DNA of 64,000 nt, from positions 1,697,952 through 1,761,951 of the forward strand of contig JADEYG010000001.1 in the NCBI GenBank assembly GCA_016906335.1, given 5' to 3'. A program made the translations under genes and the position numbers. Positions 50,701-62,162 of the stretch are shown one piece after another. Position 1 is the stretch's first letter, and each line of letters begins with the position of its first letter. The DNA comes from Novakomyces olei. Its lineage: Eukaryota; Ascomycota; Novakomycetes; Novakomycetales; Novakomycetaceae. Under the pieces are notes generated by a model that had not been told where the DNA came from, ran no database searches, and was given only the letters and a program-made list of their open reading frames with translations.

Positions 50701-53117
50701 ATGTCCGATATGGTTCGGGCTGTTCCACCAGATACGCAGGTATCTGTCATTGAGCGGCATCCTCTGTCTGACCAGTTGGACATTTTGAGAAGCAGAATTA
50801 AATGTAAACTGCCGACTTTATATTCACGAGCAAGGCGTGTTAAACGCAACGGTATTCTTGTCGAGTCAGATATGCGCCAAGTCTTAGAGTTTGTGCGCTC
50901 AGCAATTGAGGTTGATGGTAAAAGCCTGTGCATTCAAGATAGTATTTTACCACTAATACAATAAAAAAGACTCAAAACAGATTATTCATGATTTGCTTGA
51001 TACAATATCAAAAGCAGATCAGCAAGTGGTTCACAACGAAGGTGCAATATGCTCTGAGCTTGCATCACTCGCTTCATTATGGGTGCGAGAGACTCACACT
51101 CTGGCTTACCTTTTTCCTCAGGTTGCACGGCTTATTGCAGCAGTAGTAGCAAAATTACCAGATAAAGACATTTGGACTTTTGTGCTCGAGCTATTAGTCT
51201 CGCACCAAGAGAAGACTGCTCAGATATTGTCTCTGGCCCAACCGGAAGAGATGTTGTGGCCAAGAACCCCTGCGAAGCGAGTCAAGTTGTCAAATACTCA
51301 GATTACTCCTTTGAGATACAGTAGTGCATCATCTACGAGTGTTCGTTTCTCAGTCGACCAGAATTTACGCCTGGAATTTAGAGGGAGACTGTTCAGGAAT
51401 ATGCCAGGATTTTTTGAAGCCTATTTTGCAAAGCCAAAGTGGAAACATAAAGCCGATGGTTTGCAAGGCCGACTGCCTGACTGGCCTAGCAATACGTCAG
51501 AGAGTCAGCTTTTGGCATGGTTCGATAAGTTCAATGAGGTGGCAAAATTGCCAAGCTTATTTTATTTCTCTGGTAATTCAGCCCTGATTTCGGAGCTTGA
51601 TACCCGACGGAAATGCGATGTTTTTGTGCAGTTTAGCGGTACAGCACAGACTTCGGGATCTTACCGATGGGAAGACGTCCTTGTCGTGGGAGAGCTCAAA
51701 AATACTTATTACAATAGCAATTTATCTGCGGAATCGGTTGTGCAATTGATGGGGTATGTAAGAGAGGTGTTTGCAACACAGCCCACTCGGCGTTTTGTGC
51801 ATGCGTTCCTGATCAACAAAAATATAATGTGGTGCTTTCTATTTGACAGAGGAGGAGGTATAATTAGCGAGCCGGTTGACAGCCGAATGGAGCGCAGCAA
51901 GTTTATCCAAATTCTTGTTTCGTATTGCAGTATGGACCCTAAGGAGTGGGGTTATGATCCGACAGTCCGGACATCAAGAGGGATTTACGTATCGCCGCAA
52001 AGGGCACAGGGTTTAAGGCCATTTGTTAGTGTGGGTGGAACTCGCTATTATATCGAGCGGGACCCTATCTACATTGTTGCAGCAATTGCGAGCAGAGGAA
52101 CATTGGTGAGACGGGCAAGGGGTCCGAATGGGAAAGTGTATATAATCAAGGACATATGGAGATCCTGGTACCGTGAATCAGAGGGTGCGTTGCTTAAATG
52201 TGCGGAGCAGCGAGGAGCAAAAGGGATGCCAAAGTGTGTCTGTTATGAGGACGTGCAAGTTGATGGCATCGTAGACAGAATTGTGGAAAACGTTAGAACG
52301 GGCCTTAGTCATACGGGTTTGAAACCATTCAAGTTCGATCTGAAAGTGCAAATGGATGAAAGCACAGTCGATAATGAGGGGAATGAAGCAGATGACCCCG
52401 GCTGGGATCGGGTTCATACGCGGATCGTATTAGAAACTGAGGGAAGAAATATTTACAGGCACCGCAGTGAGCAAGAGCTTTTAGAGGCGTTCCGCGATGC
52501 GATAAAAGGTATGTATAAAAGCAAAATGACAAGCGACATTAACATACATAGTGCACAAATCGCTATACATGGATGGGAGAATTCTCCATAGGGATATTTC
52601 AATAAATAACATAATGATCCGCCACGAAGTGGAAGAAGGATTAAAAGGTTTTCTAATAGATTTGGACCTAGCGAAGGACTTGACGAAACAAACAGATAAC
52701 CCTGCTGATCGACACCGGACCGGGACGAGAATGTTTATGGCAATAGAGCTTCTGATGGAGCCAGTATATCACACGTACCGACATGATCTAGAATCATTTT
52801 TGTACGTGCTTATATGGATTTGCGTGAACTACACATGTGATGGTCAGAAAAGAAAGCCGCGGCCTACAATTCTCGATGGATGGTCAGATAAGGTGGCGAA
52901 ATATGTAAAGTTTTCGCAGATGACAATTCCAAAAGAATTTGATAAACTAATGGCGGTGTTTGAAGGATATAAACAGCTACATAAAGTCGCCGCCGGCATG
53001 CGGATGATTTTATTTCCTATCAAAAATGGCCCTTTTCTAGGCACTGATTCAGAGAATGAAGATGCCGTGTATGCCGACATATTGAAAGTATGCGATAGTG
53101 CACTTGGACAGTTCTGA
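50701..53117 (+). CDS. FunK1-type protein kinase with PD-(D/E)xK-like domain, copy 1, 3 exons
   Basis: Exons 50701-50917, 50970-52508 and 52552-53117 (773 aa); introns GTAAAA..AATAAAAAAG and GTATGT..ACATAG. Residues about 285-320 read CDVFVQFS, then WEDVLVVGELKNT: Asp and then GExK, as in the PD-(D/E)xK nuclease core (about Asp289, Glu314, Lys316). The kinase part follows: VYIIKDIWRSW (Lys about 466), ILHRDISINNIMI (HRD about 598-600), LIDLDLA (DLD in place of DFG, about 622-624), RTGTRMFMAIELL and HDLESFLYVLIWI. These last motifs are diagnostic of the fungal-type FunK1 kinases (PF17667). All key kinase residues are present. The intron placed between exons 2 and 3 restores GVHKSLYMDGRILHRD. 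Targets are unknown. Confidence 0.87.
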
Positions 53118-53392
53118 GAGGCGCGGAAAATAACAGTAAATCAATGCCTATCTATGTCGAAATTTTCAAGAAAATAGATCACGAAAGTACGGGAATGGGA
53201 GCTGAACTTGCTCTATATAGCATAGCAAAATATCTTAGCAATGAATCATTAATAACCGTGAGTCTGAATATAGGAATTCTACGCCTAACGGCTTTTATTT
53301 GCGGGTTAGTGCTGTGATAAAGGGACGGAAAGCCGTGAAGGGGCCCGTACGGCTGGCCATTCTCCAGAAAGTATAGATCTAGCTCTGACTCG

Positions 53393-53845
53393 CCTATACA
53401 TATTCCAGCGCGCATTACGCCGCAAAATCAATAATTTGTTATGTGATTATTATAGCATTGAAAATTGGACAGGGTTTTCGGTTTGATTTTGCGGCGTAAT
53501 GCGGTCCAAAAAATAAATTAATGTATGAGGGGGGGGTCATGCTAATTACCTTAACATACGCGCGAATTACGGCGTAATGTAAATAAGAAATGCAGTAGAA
53601 ATTTGGAGGGAGGGTTTTCAGAGACGGATTTTACTGCATAATGCGCCGTTAATGTATGGGAAAAAGCGCGGGTATGTTAAGGTAATTCACAGTGGAGGCT
53701 ATACATATTCCAGCGCGCATTACGCCTAGATATATTCAAGACGGAATTATGGCGAAATTCCATTTTTATGTAATGTGATTCTTATTATGTATAATTCTAG
53801 TCAGGGTTTTCGCTTTTCCTTTACGCCATAATTCCATTTCGAAAA
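53393..53845. repeat. Paired-hairpin subtelomeric repeat, locus 1
   Basis: Hairpin 1: arms 53411-53430 and 53484-53503, a perfect 20-base inverted repeat with a 53-base loop. Hairpin 2: arms 53544-53563 and 53666-53687 with a two-base bulge. The phrase CTATACATATTCCAGCGCGC recurs before hairpin 1 (about 53395) and at 53699. A further hairpin has 12-base arms 53743-53754 and 53824-53835, inside a 120-base block (53726-53845) that is repeated at 62163-62282. No ORF of note. Looks like a MITE or foldback element. Confidence 0.8.
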
Positions 53846-55421
53846 CTTTTACCTCTTTGCGGTCACAAAATGTACCAATCTTTGTCATACGGCTGGGCCA
53901 GCACAATGCTAGGTCTGATTGCGCTTATTCTTTCGGCTACGCCTTATGCATTTGCAATTTTTTTAAGGAGGCATGATGCAACATTGGTCGAAAATGGTAT
54001 TTGAAGGAGCAATTCGGGTTCCTCAGCTAGAAATGCTAGTGGGGTTACAGAGAAAGCTAATCAAACCATTTTACAGGTATGAACACTAGATACAGAAAAT
54101 ACTGGCGCAGCGAGCCCAATTATCCCGAATTCTGATAGACGTTGATCAAAGCTTGGCTCCCGGAAACTACCAGCATTATTCTGACGGGGGCACGCTTAAA
54201 TGAATACGTCTTTTAGAATATTAATTATATGCTGGCGCTAATGCAATAGTTCATGTCTTTCCTTTCTCATCTGCGCTGTAAGCTGCCCTTGAGAGACGTC
54301 ATGAGTCTGAAGGCCACACTCATGTGAAAACATGTTGGCTTCTGCCATCACTAGTTGCCATATGGTCATGATAAAGAAGCGGGAATAGGCGCTACTATTC
54401 TGCATAAGAGTCACTACGAATGGCATCAGGGATTACAACGGGCAAGCTTGTAGGCGGGATCATACTGGCGCGATTGTTTGGCTGTGAGCATTGACTAGAT
54501 AGATCAAAGATGGACTGCATCTTTGATCATGCTTGATTGCCCTTGGCTTTTTGCTTGTCCCGACCTCCTAAAATAACTTCAGACCAGGAAAAGAATCACA
54601 AGGTATTCGGTTTCTGCCGCCCTTATTCGCTCCGTCTACCTTCGGATAAAGCTTCCGAGCTCGTAAATACTCAGACAATTCGTTGTGAGTAGTCACTTAT
54701 TACCCTCGAGGGCCATGAAAGCATTATTTAATCGATTCCTGTGGGTCACATATTTTCGTTTTGCTTGCCTGGTAGAACCGCTGAACAAGTAGACAAAAGC
54801 GGAAATATAGCAAGAACGAGAGACGGGGAAGCGGGTAAAAACCCAATTTGTCAATTACTCCTTTTATGTAACCGGAAGTTGGTCAGACTGCCCAAACTAT
54901 ATCACTCTGGAAGGATTTTGTCAAAGTTAGATGTGTAGACGAAGAAATGTATAAGATGCTCCTGAGGACGCGATTATGCTCCTCGATTCGTGTCATTGCT
55001 GCTGTTCTATGTGTCTTGCAACGACGACTATTCATTCTCAAGTTCGATCTGTGTAGACAAGCGTTGACTTAATTGGTATGGCCTGTCAAGCCATCGCTCG
55101 GTGCTATGATTTTTTTTGGTAGCATAGAGCCAAGGAAAGGTTGAGTAAAGAAGGTAAAAATAATTTAGACCTCTATTTCCATCGTCCATGTAGAAAAAAT
55201 TATCTCCAATTCACCGTTTCGTCTACTTTTGAGGCTCAAGGGTTGGCTTGTCCCAGCGGGACGGTGTTACACTCAGCAATAAGATTTTCCAGCTTCTCCC
55301 TAATACTTCGCACCACAAACTCAATTGACGCTCTTTCTATTCATCGATATTTCGTCGGGTCGGCTACCTTTTAACGTGAACTTTTCCAGTTTAATATATG
55401 GGCAATGTACTAGTGCGTTCT

Positions 55422-55440
55422 GACATTTCGCCGAAATATC
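55422..55440. promoter_or_regulatory. 19-base palindrome, upstream of HNH copy 2
   Basis: GACATTTCGCCGAAATATC, one of three near-identical palindromes (others at 55500 and 62020) with a GACATTTCG half-site. Confidence 0.45.
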
Positions 55441-55499
55441 AGTTATAGGGTTTTCTTGATTTTTAGACTGCAATTATTATACAAAACAATATACTAACT

Positions 55500-55536
55500 G
55501 ACATTTCGTCGAAATGTCGCTAGTAATAATAACTAG
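55500..55536 (+). promoter_or_regulatory. Palindrome plus CTAGTAATAATA element upstream of HNH copy 2
   Basis: A perfect GACATTTCG-T-CGAAATGTC palindrome followed by CTAGTAATAATAACTAG. About 36 bases match, in the same orientation relative to the gene, the sequence just before the FunK1 copy 2 gene (62003-62038, read on minus). It lies about 170 bases before the HNH ATG. Confidence 0.55.
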
Positions 55537-55702
55537 GATCCTACGTTTAGTGCAGCGTCACGTCCTAAGGATCAAAAGTAATAATGCTGGATCTTATTTA
55601 GAGCCAATATGTTAAAATATTTACAAAAATCAATATGCGATTATGAAATTTTGACCTTGGCTTCACCCTCGACGAACCCTGGCAAAACTGTGGACTCTGG
55701 GG

Positions 55703-56497
55703 ATGAAGAGCAATACAAGCGAGCTAAGTGCGATAAGCTGGGGCGCTGAGGGGATTGCAACCCTTGTTTCAAAAGATGGAGCCACAATAGCGGCGGTTCC
55801 GATTCAGTTCACAAATGCAGACCCTCATCCCGTCAACACAGCAGCTTACCTGTACGATGTTGCGCGGCGGTTGATATCCAACTTTAAAGTGGAGGATATC
55901 ATTCAGCGGGGTGGGAGCACCGTTAACCCGCAAGATCCGCTTACTTCTGGCATATACGCGGTGGATATGCTATTAGACAATATTGAACATCGTCCCGGTC
56001 CACAAGGGAAGTCGTACCACAAACGATTTTCTGATGCGGATAGTTCATCAACTGTCAGCCGGTCGTCGCGTTCGTCTCAAGCGCAGACGTACTTTCGCGA
56101 GGATCTTCTTTTGCGTGATGGACGTTGCGTCTTCACAGAAGCCAGAGGGCGTACCGCTGTTGTTGCGTGCCACATTGTTCCCTACAGTCTCGGCGACACG
56201 TACCTTTCGGAAATACTGGGAAACCAACAGTTCTCTGGTATTTACTCTTCTTCGAACGGACTGCTCATGAGGAGGGATATCCATTTCTGTTACGACAGAT
56301 ATCTCCTAGGGTTCTATCGGATTGCGCCAAATGTATACGTTATTCATTCCTTTGGGACGGGCTACCGTGAACTTCACGGAAAAATCGTGGATTTTAACAT
56401 CGAGCCCGGCGATCCTTCTATACCACCTAATGAAACACTCATGGCTTGGCACTATTCTCAATGTCTTATGGCAAGGATGCGTCCGTTTGTGGTTTAA
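55703..56497 (+). CDS. HNH nuclease-domain protein (HNH_2 type), copy 2
   Basis: 264 aa, one exon. Same layout as the gene at 46565: an N-terminal domain with SAISWGAEG, RPGPQGKS, the Ser linker STVSRSSRSS, then RDGRCVFTEARGRTAVVACHIVPYS (His157), SSNGLLMRRDIHFCYDRY (Asn185, His194) and MAWHYSQCLMARMR at the end. The triad is complete. The two copies are strongly diverged outside these blocks, so the duplication is not recent and both stayed under constraint. It shares an upstream element with FunK1 copy 2. Likely a DNA-cutting or effector-type nuclease; the partner is unknown. Confidence 0.87.
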   Translation: MKSNTSELSAISWGAEGIATLVSKDGATIAAVPIQFTNADPHPVNTAAYLYDVARRLISNFKVEDIIQRGGSTVNPQDPLTSGIYAVDMLLDNIEHRPGPQGKSYHKRFSDADSSSTVSRSSRSSQAQTYFREDLLLRDGRCVFTEARGRTAVVACHIVPYSLGDTYLSEILGNQQFSGIYSSSNGLLMRRDIHFCYDRYLLGFYRIAPNVYVIHSFGTGYRELHGKIVDFNIEPGDPSIPPNETLMAWHYSQCLMARMRPFVV

Positions 56498-56570
56498 TGA
56501 GCGGGTGCGATTCGTGCTTCGACCCTGTTGGACAATTCAACAGTATATTCTCATCCCAGGGCTCACTATT

Positions 56571-57620
56571 ATGAGGAAGCTTTATGTTTTTAATGAAGCC
56601 TGGGTTTATGGGTATTCTACCCTATGTCTTATAATCGAAGACTGTGTAATCTTCTAGGGTTTCAAATGACCCTGCGGTGGGCTCTTTGGCCAAATTTTCG
56701 CCAATTTTTGATGCAGGTTTGTCGCTGCGCAGATTAAAAAGGCATGCCGACAAGCTGCTTATCCGGCTGCAAGTTCGGCATGTATGTCCTACTGAAAGAG
56801 CCATTCATGTGGGCTGCTGGGGTACTGAGCTTCTTATTGGTGACGGGCACGATTGCCTCACAACTACTCTGCTGCTCCCGCTTGTGTCAAAGGACTCAGA
56901 CATCAGCGCGCGCAGGTCGCCGCCCTCCCTGTATGCCAACAGCAGCTTTTATGCCGATGTGCTGTTTTGTGCAGTAATGCGATCAGTGCCGGAACCACAT
57001 CAACGCTCGCCGTAAAGTCATAATATCAGATGCGATTCTGCAGCGCCCTGCACGACCCATACTTTCATACTCTGCGCGTGGACTCTGTTACGCGAGCAAT
57101 CAGCGTAGACAGCGAAGCAGTAGCGCTTTTCATTGGTGTAAATTTAACATTCTCCCAGATAGCAGATGATTTATGGGATTTTGGTACAGTGCGTAATGGA
57201 AACACTGCACAAAGTCCCGTAAAGCCTACACCTGCCCTTGAACTTGATGATGAGTTGGATCCTACAGTGCTGCAACACCTGCAGATTTCCGAGAATACCA
57301 CAATCAAGCCTGCACGCACCGAGCCGCCAAAAGCTACCGACGCTTTAAATAGGACAATGACGGTTACTGGCTTGAATAAGGGAAAAGATACCAATGAAAG
57401 TAAACCTAAAGTTGCTGAACAGACAAGTGACGACTGGCTATCGCTGTCAGAATCAACTTTTCATTTAGATAAGCGCGACCGTCTGCTCGAGACACTAAAG
57501 CGCCTGCGGCAAAGTGAGGACGCAAAAGTTTTGCACGCTGCTCAATTGCTTGCTGATGCCATAACTGCAAGTGAAAAGGAGTGCCCCGATATTTTAACGC
57601 GTTTGCTCCACGATGTATAG
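56571..57620 (+). CDS. Hypothetical three-exon protein
   Basis: Predicted exons 56571-56611, 56658-56973 and 57030-57620 (315 aa); introns GTATTC..CTTCTAG and GTAATG..ATATCAG, with phases that close. The first half looks folded (CPTERAIHVGCWGTELLIGD and ADVLFCAMRFCSALHDPYFH, then VDSEAVALFIGVNLTF). It is followed by a disordered Thr/Pro/Lys-rich segment and a charged helical C-terminus (DKRDRLLETLKRLRQSEDAK). I do not recognise the family. The first exon is the least sure part. It lies between the HNH and FunK1 genes. Confidence 0.5.
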
Positions 57621-59240
57621 AGAGGTTCAACATTCAGGTTAGATTGTGGCCTTTTTATCGAGATTTATGTTCCATTCGCCTGTGATTATTTGTAGTTTGT
57701 TCAAGAGTGGATTGTAGAACGTGGAGGTTTTGACGAGATCAATTTGGCCGTTTGCACGCCGTCTCACCGTATTAGTTGAAATCTTTATGGCCAAACTGTA
57801 ATAGATTACATAACGTATCGAAATGTGCAAGCTCAATCGTGCAGTCATCGAAGCGATTACTAAACAAGCGCAACAAGTGTCTCATGAGCACCTTGCATTA
57901 TTTACAACACGGACAACAAAAGATTTCGTCTCTTGATTTTGGTAGGCAAAGTAACGATGCCGTCTCACGCGCGCAACCTTCATGGATAAACTGTAAAACT
58001 CGTGCATAAACGAAAATATTAATAGTTTAAAAAGATGCATTCTATCGTGTTCATTGCAGACTGTCGGAAATAATCAAAATAATACTTAGGATTGATCTAC
58101 GTTTAGTGATTTAAATAGAAAACTATATAAGTACAGGTAGCACCTAGATTCAAATTTAGATGGCATTCAAGCTAATTCACTGCTTATAAAACACAACTTT
58201 CCAACACAAACTAATAGGATGCAACACGCTTTAAATACGTGCAAATAACTGCATGGCCTCTACTCGAAACTGTAATTTGAATGTCAAATAATCCATTCAT
58301 GCACACATGCTGTAATTAATTACCAAGCCCATGCTAACAAGCAATTCATATTTACGCGTGACAGGCAACCTTGCTTCCATTAATTTTGGATACCACAGGT
58401 TTGTTTGTGGAAGAGCGTTTTTATGAGAGGAATTCTGGTCTACAGCCATGCTTTCAGCTGCTGTGCCCGATGAGCAGCTTTTTGTTATTGAGCAACATGG
58501 TTTGGTCGAATTGTTGGAGAGTCGGAATAGCCATAATTTAATCCTTCATATTGACTCAAAGCACTTGGGATGTAAGTGCATACATCACATGGCGGCTGTT
58601 TCCTGTATCAAGGTTCCAGGCACCAATGTTTTGCCTCGCGCTATGCGCATAAGAATCGGGTATGAGATAAAAGTTGCCTTCCTTGTCCCAGCCTCATAAA
58701 TCAGCCAGTCCACCTGAACAGTGGCAGGTCAAAACGATGGACGGAAGCCGGCACTCGAACGCAACCCACTCATACTTATTTCTTTCGGCTAAAGCCACAT
58801 TCCAGCCAACACGCCATTCCAACAAATAATACTGTATCAGTCACGACTTCCCCTTACTTTCGACATATTTCTTGCCAGCTATCGTCGCCATGTCACCGCC
58901 ACTGCCACAGCTATTTCTATATTACTCCAGCGCTCATACAGTCCCTTCGCCACTGGTGCTGCCATGCGACGGAGTTGGAATCGCCAGCAATAACTGGAAT
59001 TGTGGAGGCAGGAACTCCGTCAAAAAATATTACTTGATTTCTGTCCGTTCAATACGCGAGGCTCTTGAATGCTCATGATGGGTTGTATCGCTATTGGTGA
59101 ACTAATGGAATCAAAATAAAAACGCCAACAATATGCTAAACAAAATGCAATTTAAATATGCTCAATAATATGGCATAACTATGCCAGACTTTAAAGCCTG
59201 GACGAAAATGAAAGGGTATTATACATCACTGGCCCCCGGC
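57621..59240. other. Intergenic with a probable FunK1 remnant
   Basis: Mostly AT-rich. The one recognisable part is the remnant at 58448-58699. Confidence 0.4.
58448..58699 (+). pseudogene. Possible remnant of a FunK1-type gene 5' end
   Basis: The 83-codon ORF begins MLSAAVPDEQLFVIEQHGL, which parallels the first exon of the kinase at 50701 (MVRAVPPDTQVSVIERHPL). Similarity then fades and no kinase or nuclease part follows before the next gene. It reads as the surviving 5' end of a third copy. The match is short, so this is tentative. Confidence 0.4.
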
Positions 59241-62002
59241 CTACTTGACCCTTCTTGCCTTTTTCTTCGGGACTCCCTGGCCTTCATGAATTTCTTCGTC
59301 CTCCTGACCACCCTGATTCCCATGGTCTCTACGATTTTCATATTCTCTCTGGAATTTATAGCTGCCATAGGCTTCGTGGCCTCTCTGTCCCCATGGATCT
59401 CGTAACCTCAGTGACCTCCGTGGCCCTTCTGGCTTCCCTGCCTCCTGGCCTCCCTGGCTGACCTGATTGACCTGGCCTCCCTGGAGTTCACCGCCTCCTT
59501 GGACCCCCTTTCGTTGCAGATTTTCCAGCCGCTCCACTTCGCTGCTCAATATATTGAGAATTTTGTCATACAATTCTTCACCTTGTTCGATACGTACGCC
59601 TCTTGAATCTTTCATGAACAATGCAATGCGAAGCTTTTCCATGCATCCCATCAAAGGCTTATGGTCATTAGTGAAATTTTCCGACATTTCGCGCATAAAA
59701 ATATCGGGATTCTCAACGATTTTTGATTTATACGCCGAGACCTTTGACATACTGGCATAGTTCCAATCATCATACGGAGAATTCTGATTAATAGGCTGTC
59801 CATTTTGGAAATAGTGAGTCAAAATCCAGTAAGCCACCCAAAAGTGCGACTCAATGTCGTGCATCATGGTATGATCTTCTCCGTCTAGTAAAGGTATCGC
59901 CATAAACGGCCTCGTTCCTGTTCTCTCCATCGCGCCTGACAGACCAGCTTGGCTGATCCTGATCGCAAACTCAAGATCAATAAGAAATGCCCGCCGAGAC
60001 CCTGGATTTTCAGACCCCTCATTCATCATCAAGTTCCCGATCGAAATGTCCCGGTGCAGAATATCATTCTTCACAAGCGACCGGTGGCCCTCAAGACATC
60101 CCATTATCCCTTTCAGTAGCTCTATGTGTGAACTTGCCTTGTACAATGGCTTCCCGTAGTCCAACACAACAACTCGTCGATGGACTCGGTTTTTGATTTT
60201 CGCATCCAAAGAATCAATCTGCTTTGCTGGCGACGACTCTCCGGACCTCTCCTCCGCATTCTCCTCTATATTCCATAATGGAGATTTCGCTGACCGAGTA
60301 CTGCTTCGCCGCATGTCAAGTGCTGAAGTGCCCGATCCGGTCGATCCTCTCGACCATCTTGCTCCAAGATCCGGAATTGCCTTTTTTAGAGCTCCGGTCA
60401 TGTCTAATCCATTCCGCACATTGCTCATAAGATCGTCTTCCTTGCCATCAATGTGAACCACCTCATGGTGATAATATCGCGAAATATTCTCGACACCACG
60501 AGTACCCGCTAGCTTAAGCAGCTCCCCTTCTTCCCTTCGCTCCGGCTCCTGCCACGAGTCTTTGATCACTCTGACTGCGCTCTTATCCCCTTCTCGGTGC
60601 GCCAGCCATACCGTCGTGCCTCTGCACGCAATTCCGCTCGAAGTCTTCAACACTTTGTCAATTATAAGTCGCTCACGCGTCCGCCCTAGTTTAATATCGA
60701 TATATCTATCTTTCTCTCTACTGACAATTGTCGGATCGTAACCCAGCTCTTTCTCTCCCATCGTAAGGAAAAACAGCATCACGTAGACTATCAGGCCTGT
60801 TGCTTTGTTGATGTCGAATGCTTTTGATGCTATCGCCCCACATCGATCATATTTCCACACCCTCATCGACGAGTCGCAAAGCGTAAATCCCAAAACATAT
60901 CGACGGTTATCCTGCGCTCGAAATATTTCCTTTATATACTTTGCAAGGCCAAGCCATGCTTGTGCAGGGCTATCGGCCTTACGACTGCTTTTTAGCTCTC
61001 CCACAACCAAGACGTTGTTCCATTGTTTATCAGCATTTCGCTTTATGAAGAAAATGTCAGGTTTGCGTGCGAACTTTCCAGGGAGAGGTTTATTCGCCGC
61101 AGACATTGTAGTTCGCCGCACCTCTGTGCCTTTAATTCGCTTGTAAATGTTGCTTATTTGCGTTACAAAACTCTTGAGCCAATCTAGCACCGCTGCCTCC
61201 TTCGCTGATTTGGGCCAATCCTTCAATTTACCGTTTTTGAAGAGTAAGTTTTCTTGGTTTGCCTCTTTAACCACTCTCGCCGATAGTTTATTGAGCGATT
61301 TTTTCTGAGTGGACAAAATATCCTCCACCTCAAAGTTGATATAGAAAAATTTAAGTTCAGCTTTGATTTGCTCTTCGACCTCTATTAATCGTTCGCTAGA
61401 ATTGTACGCAATAGAATTAATATTGAGTGGCGTCCCAGGAGCTTGTTTTGGTGGCTCTTCCTTCGTTTGGCTTTGAGCTTGCCTTAATCGCTCGACCTTC
61501 CTTTGGCTTTCCGCTACAACATCGTTCAGTTTCTCCCAAATCTCTAAGTCGTTATCATGTTTAAATGCAGCCGTCAGGACTGGGGCAATGTCATGATAGT
61601 AAAGCCGGATATCAGAGGCAATGTCGTTAACTAGTTCACTTATAGCAGGTTGAACATCCTCCGCCACAGCACTCAACTGCGGAAGCAAGATTCTAGCCAG
61701 CCTAAAATAGTCTATAGATGTTAGGCATAAAGAAAAATCGACGAGACCCAATCGTTACCTTTTTCATGGAGCAAAAGGGCATTATACTGTCCTGAAGGGT
61801 CTCTATAGCCTGCTTTGTCAATCCGACGTAAACTTTCGTAAAAGTAATATAAATGCGGTGTAAAGGGATTATCGTTAAGCATTCGTCGAATTCCATCGTT
61901 TATCTCGACCGCACCGGGCTCTGGCCTTAAAGGTTCCGCCATCGCCGCTGCGGTCAAGGTGGGAACGCGACTCGAGCCAATGAATGCATGTTGGATATAC
62001 AC
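59241..62002 (-). CDS. FunK1-type protein kinase with PD-(D/E)xK-like domain, copy 2, 2 exons
   Basis: Exon 1 is 62002-61759 and exon 2 is 61711-59241, with intron GTAACG..CCTAACATCTATAG (904 aa). An in-frame ATG at 61942 (MAEPLRPE) would give 884 aa and may be the true start. Middle region: KPDIFFIKR, then WNNVLVVGELKSSRKAD (Asp and GExK as in PD-(D/E)xK nucleases). Kinase region: VRVIKDSWQEPERREEG, DILHRDISIGNLMM, FLIDLEFAIR (DLE in place of DFG), RTGTRPFMAIPLL and HDIESHFWVAYWI. The insert between VIKD and HRD is long and Ser/Arg-rich. The C-terminal 90 residues are Gly/Gln/Glu repeats ending in a basic, nuclear-signal-like KKKARRVK. It is larger than copy 1 and very divergent from it. Confidence 0.88.
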
Positions 62003-62038
62003 TAGCTATTATTAGTAGTGACATTTCGACGAAAAGTC
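62003..62038 (-). promoter_or_regulatory. Palindrome element just upstream of FunK1 copy 2
   Basis: GACATTTCGACGAAAAGTC at 62020-62038 with CTAGCTATTATTAGTAGT beside it. Read toward the gene it is the same element as at 55500-55536 upstream of HNH copy 2. Confidence 0.55.
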
Positions 62039-62114
62039 GTATTATTGCATAGAATGCTTCTTGTTTTGTGAAAAGATATATTAAAGATTATTTCTGCCAG
62101 CATTTATAACAGTT

Positions 62115-62150
62115 AGTGTTAGGGTTATGTAACTAACCCTAACCCTAACT
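62115..62150. repeat. Head-to-head interstitial telomeric repeats
   Basis: GTTAGTGTTAGGGTTATG followed directly by AACTAACCCTAACCCTAACT: G-strand then C-strand telomeric sequence, an inverted junction of about 36 bases. Confidence 0.75.
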
Positions 62151-62162
62151 TATTCTGGCTTA

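Larger units (their letters stand above)
53118..55702. other. Repeat-rich subtelomeric stretch, 2.6 kb
   Basis: Holds the paired-hairpin repeats at 53393-53845 and two 19-base palindromes at 55422-55440 and 55500-55518. Between 53.9 and 55.4 kb nothing coding was recognised. Confidence 0.6.

Noticed and set aside
57776-58009. Short Cys/Lys-rich ORF
   Set aside because: No recognisable domain, short, and next to degenerate sequence.
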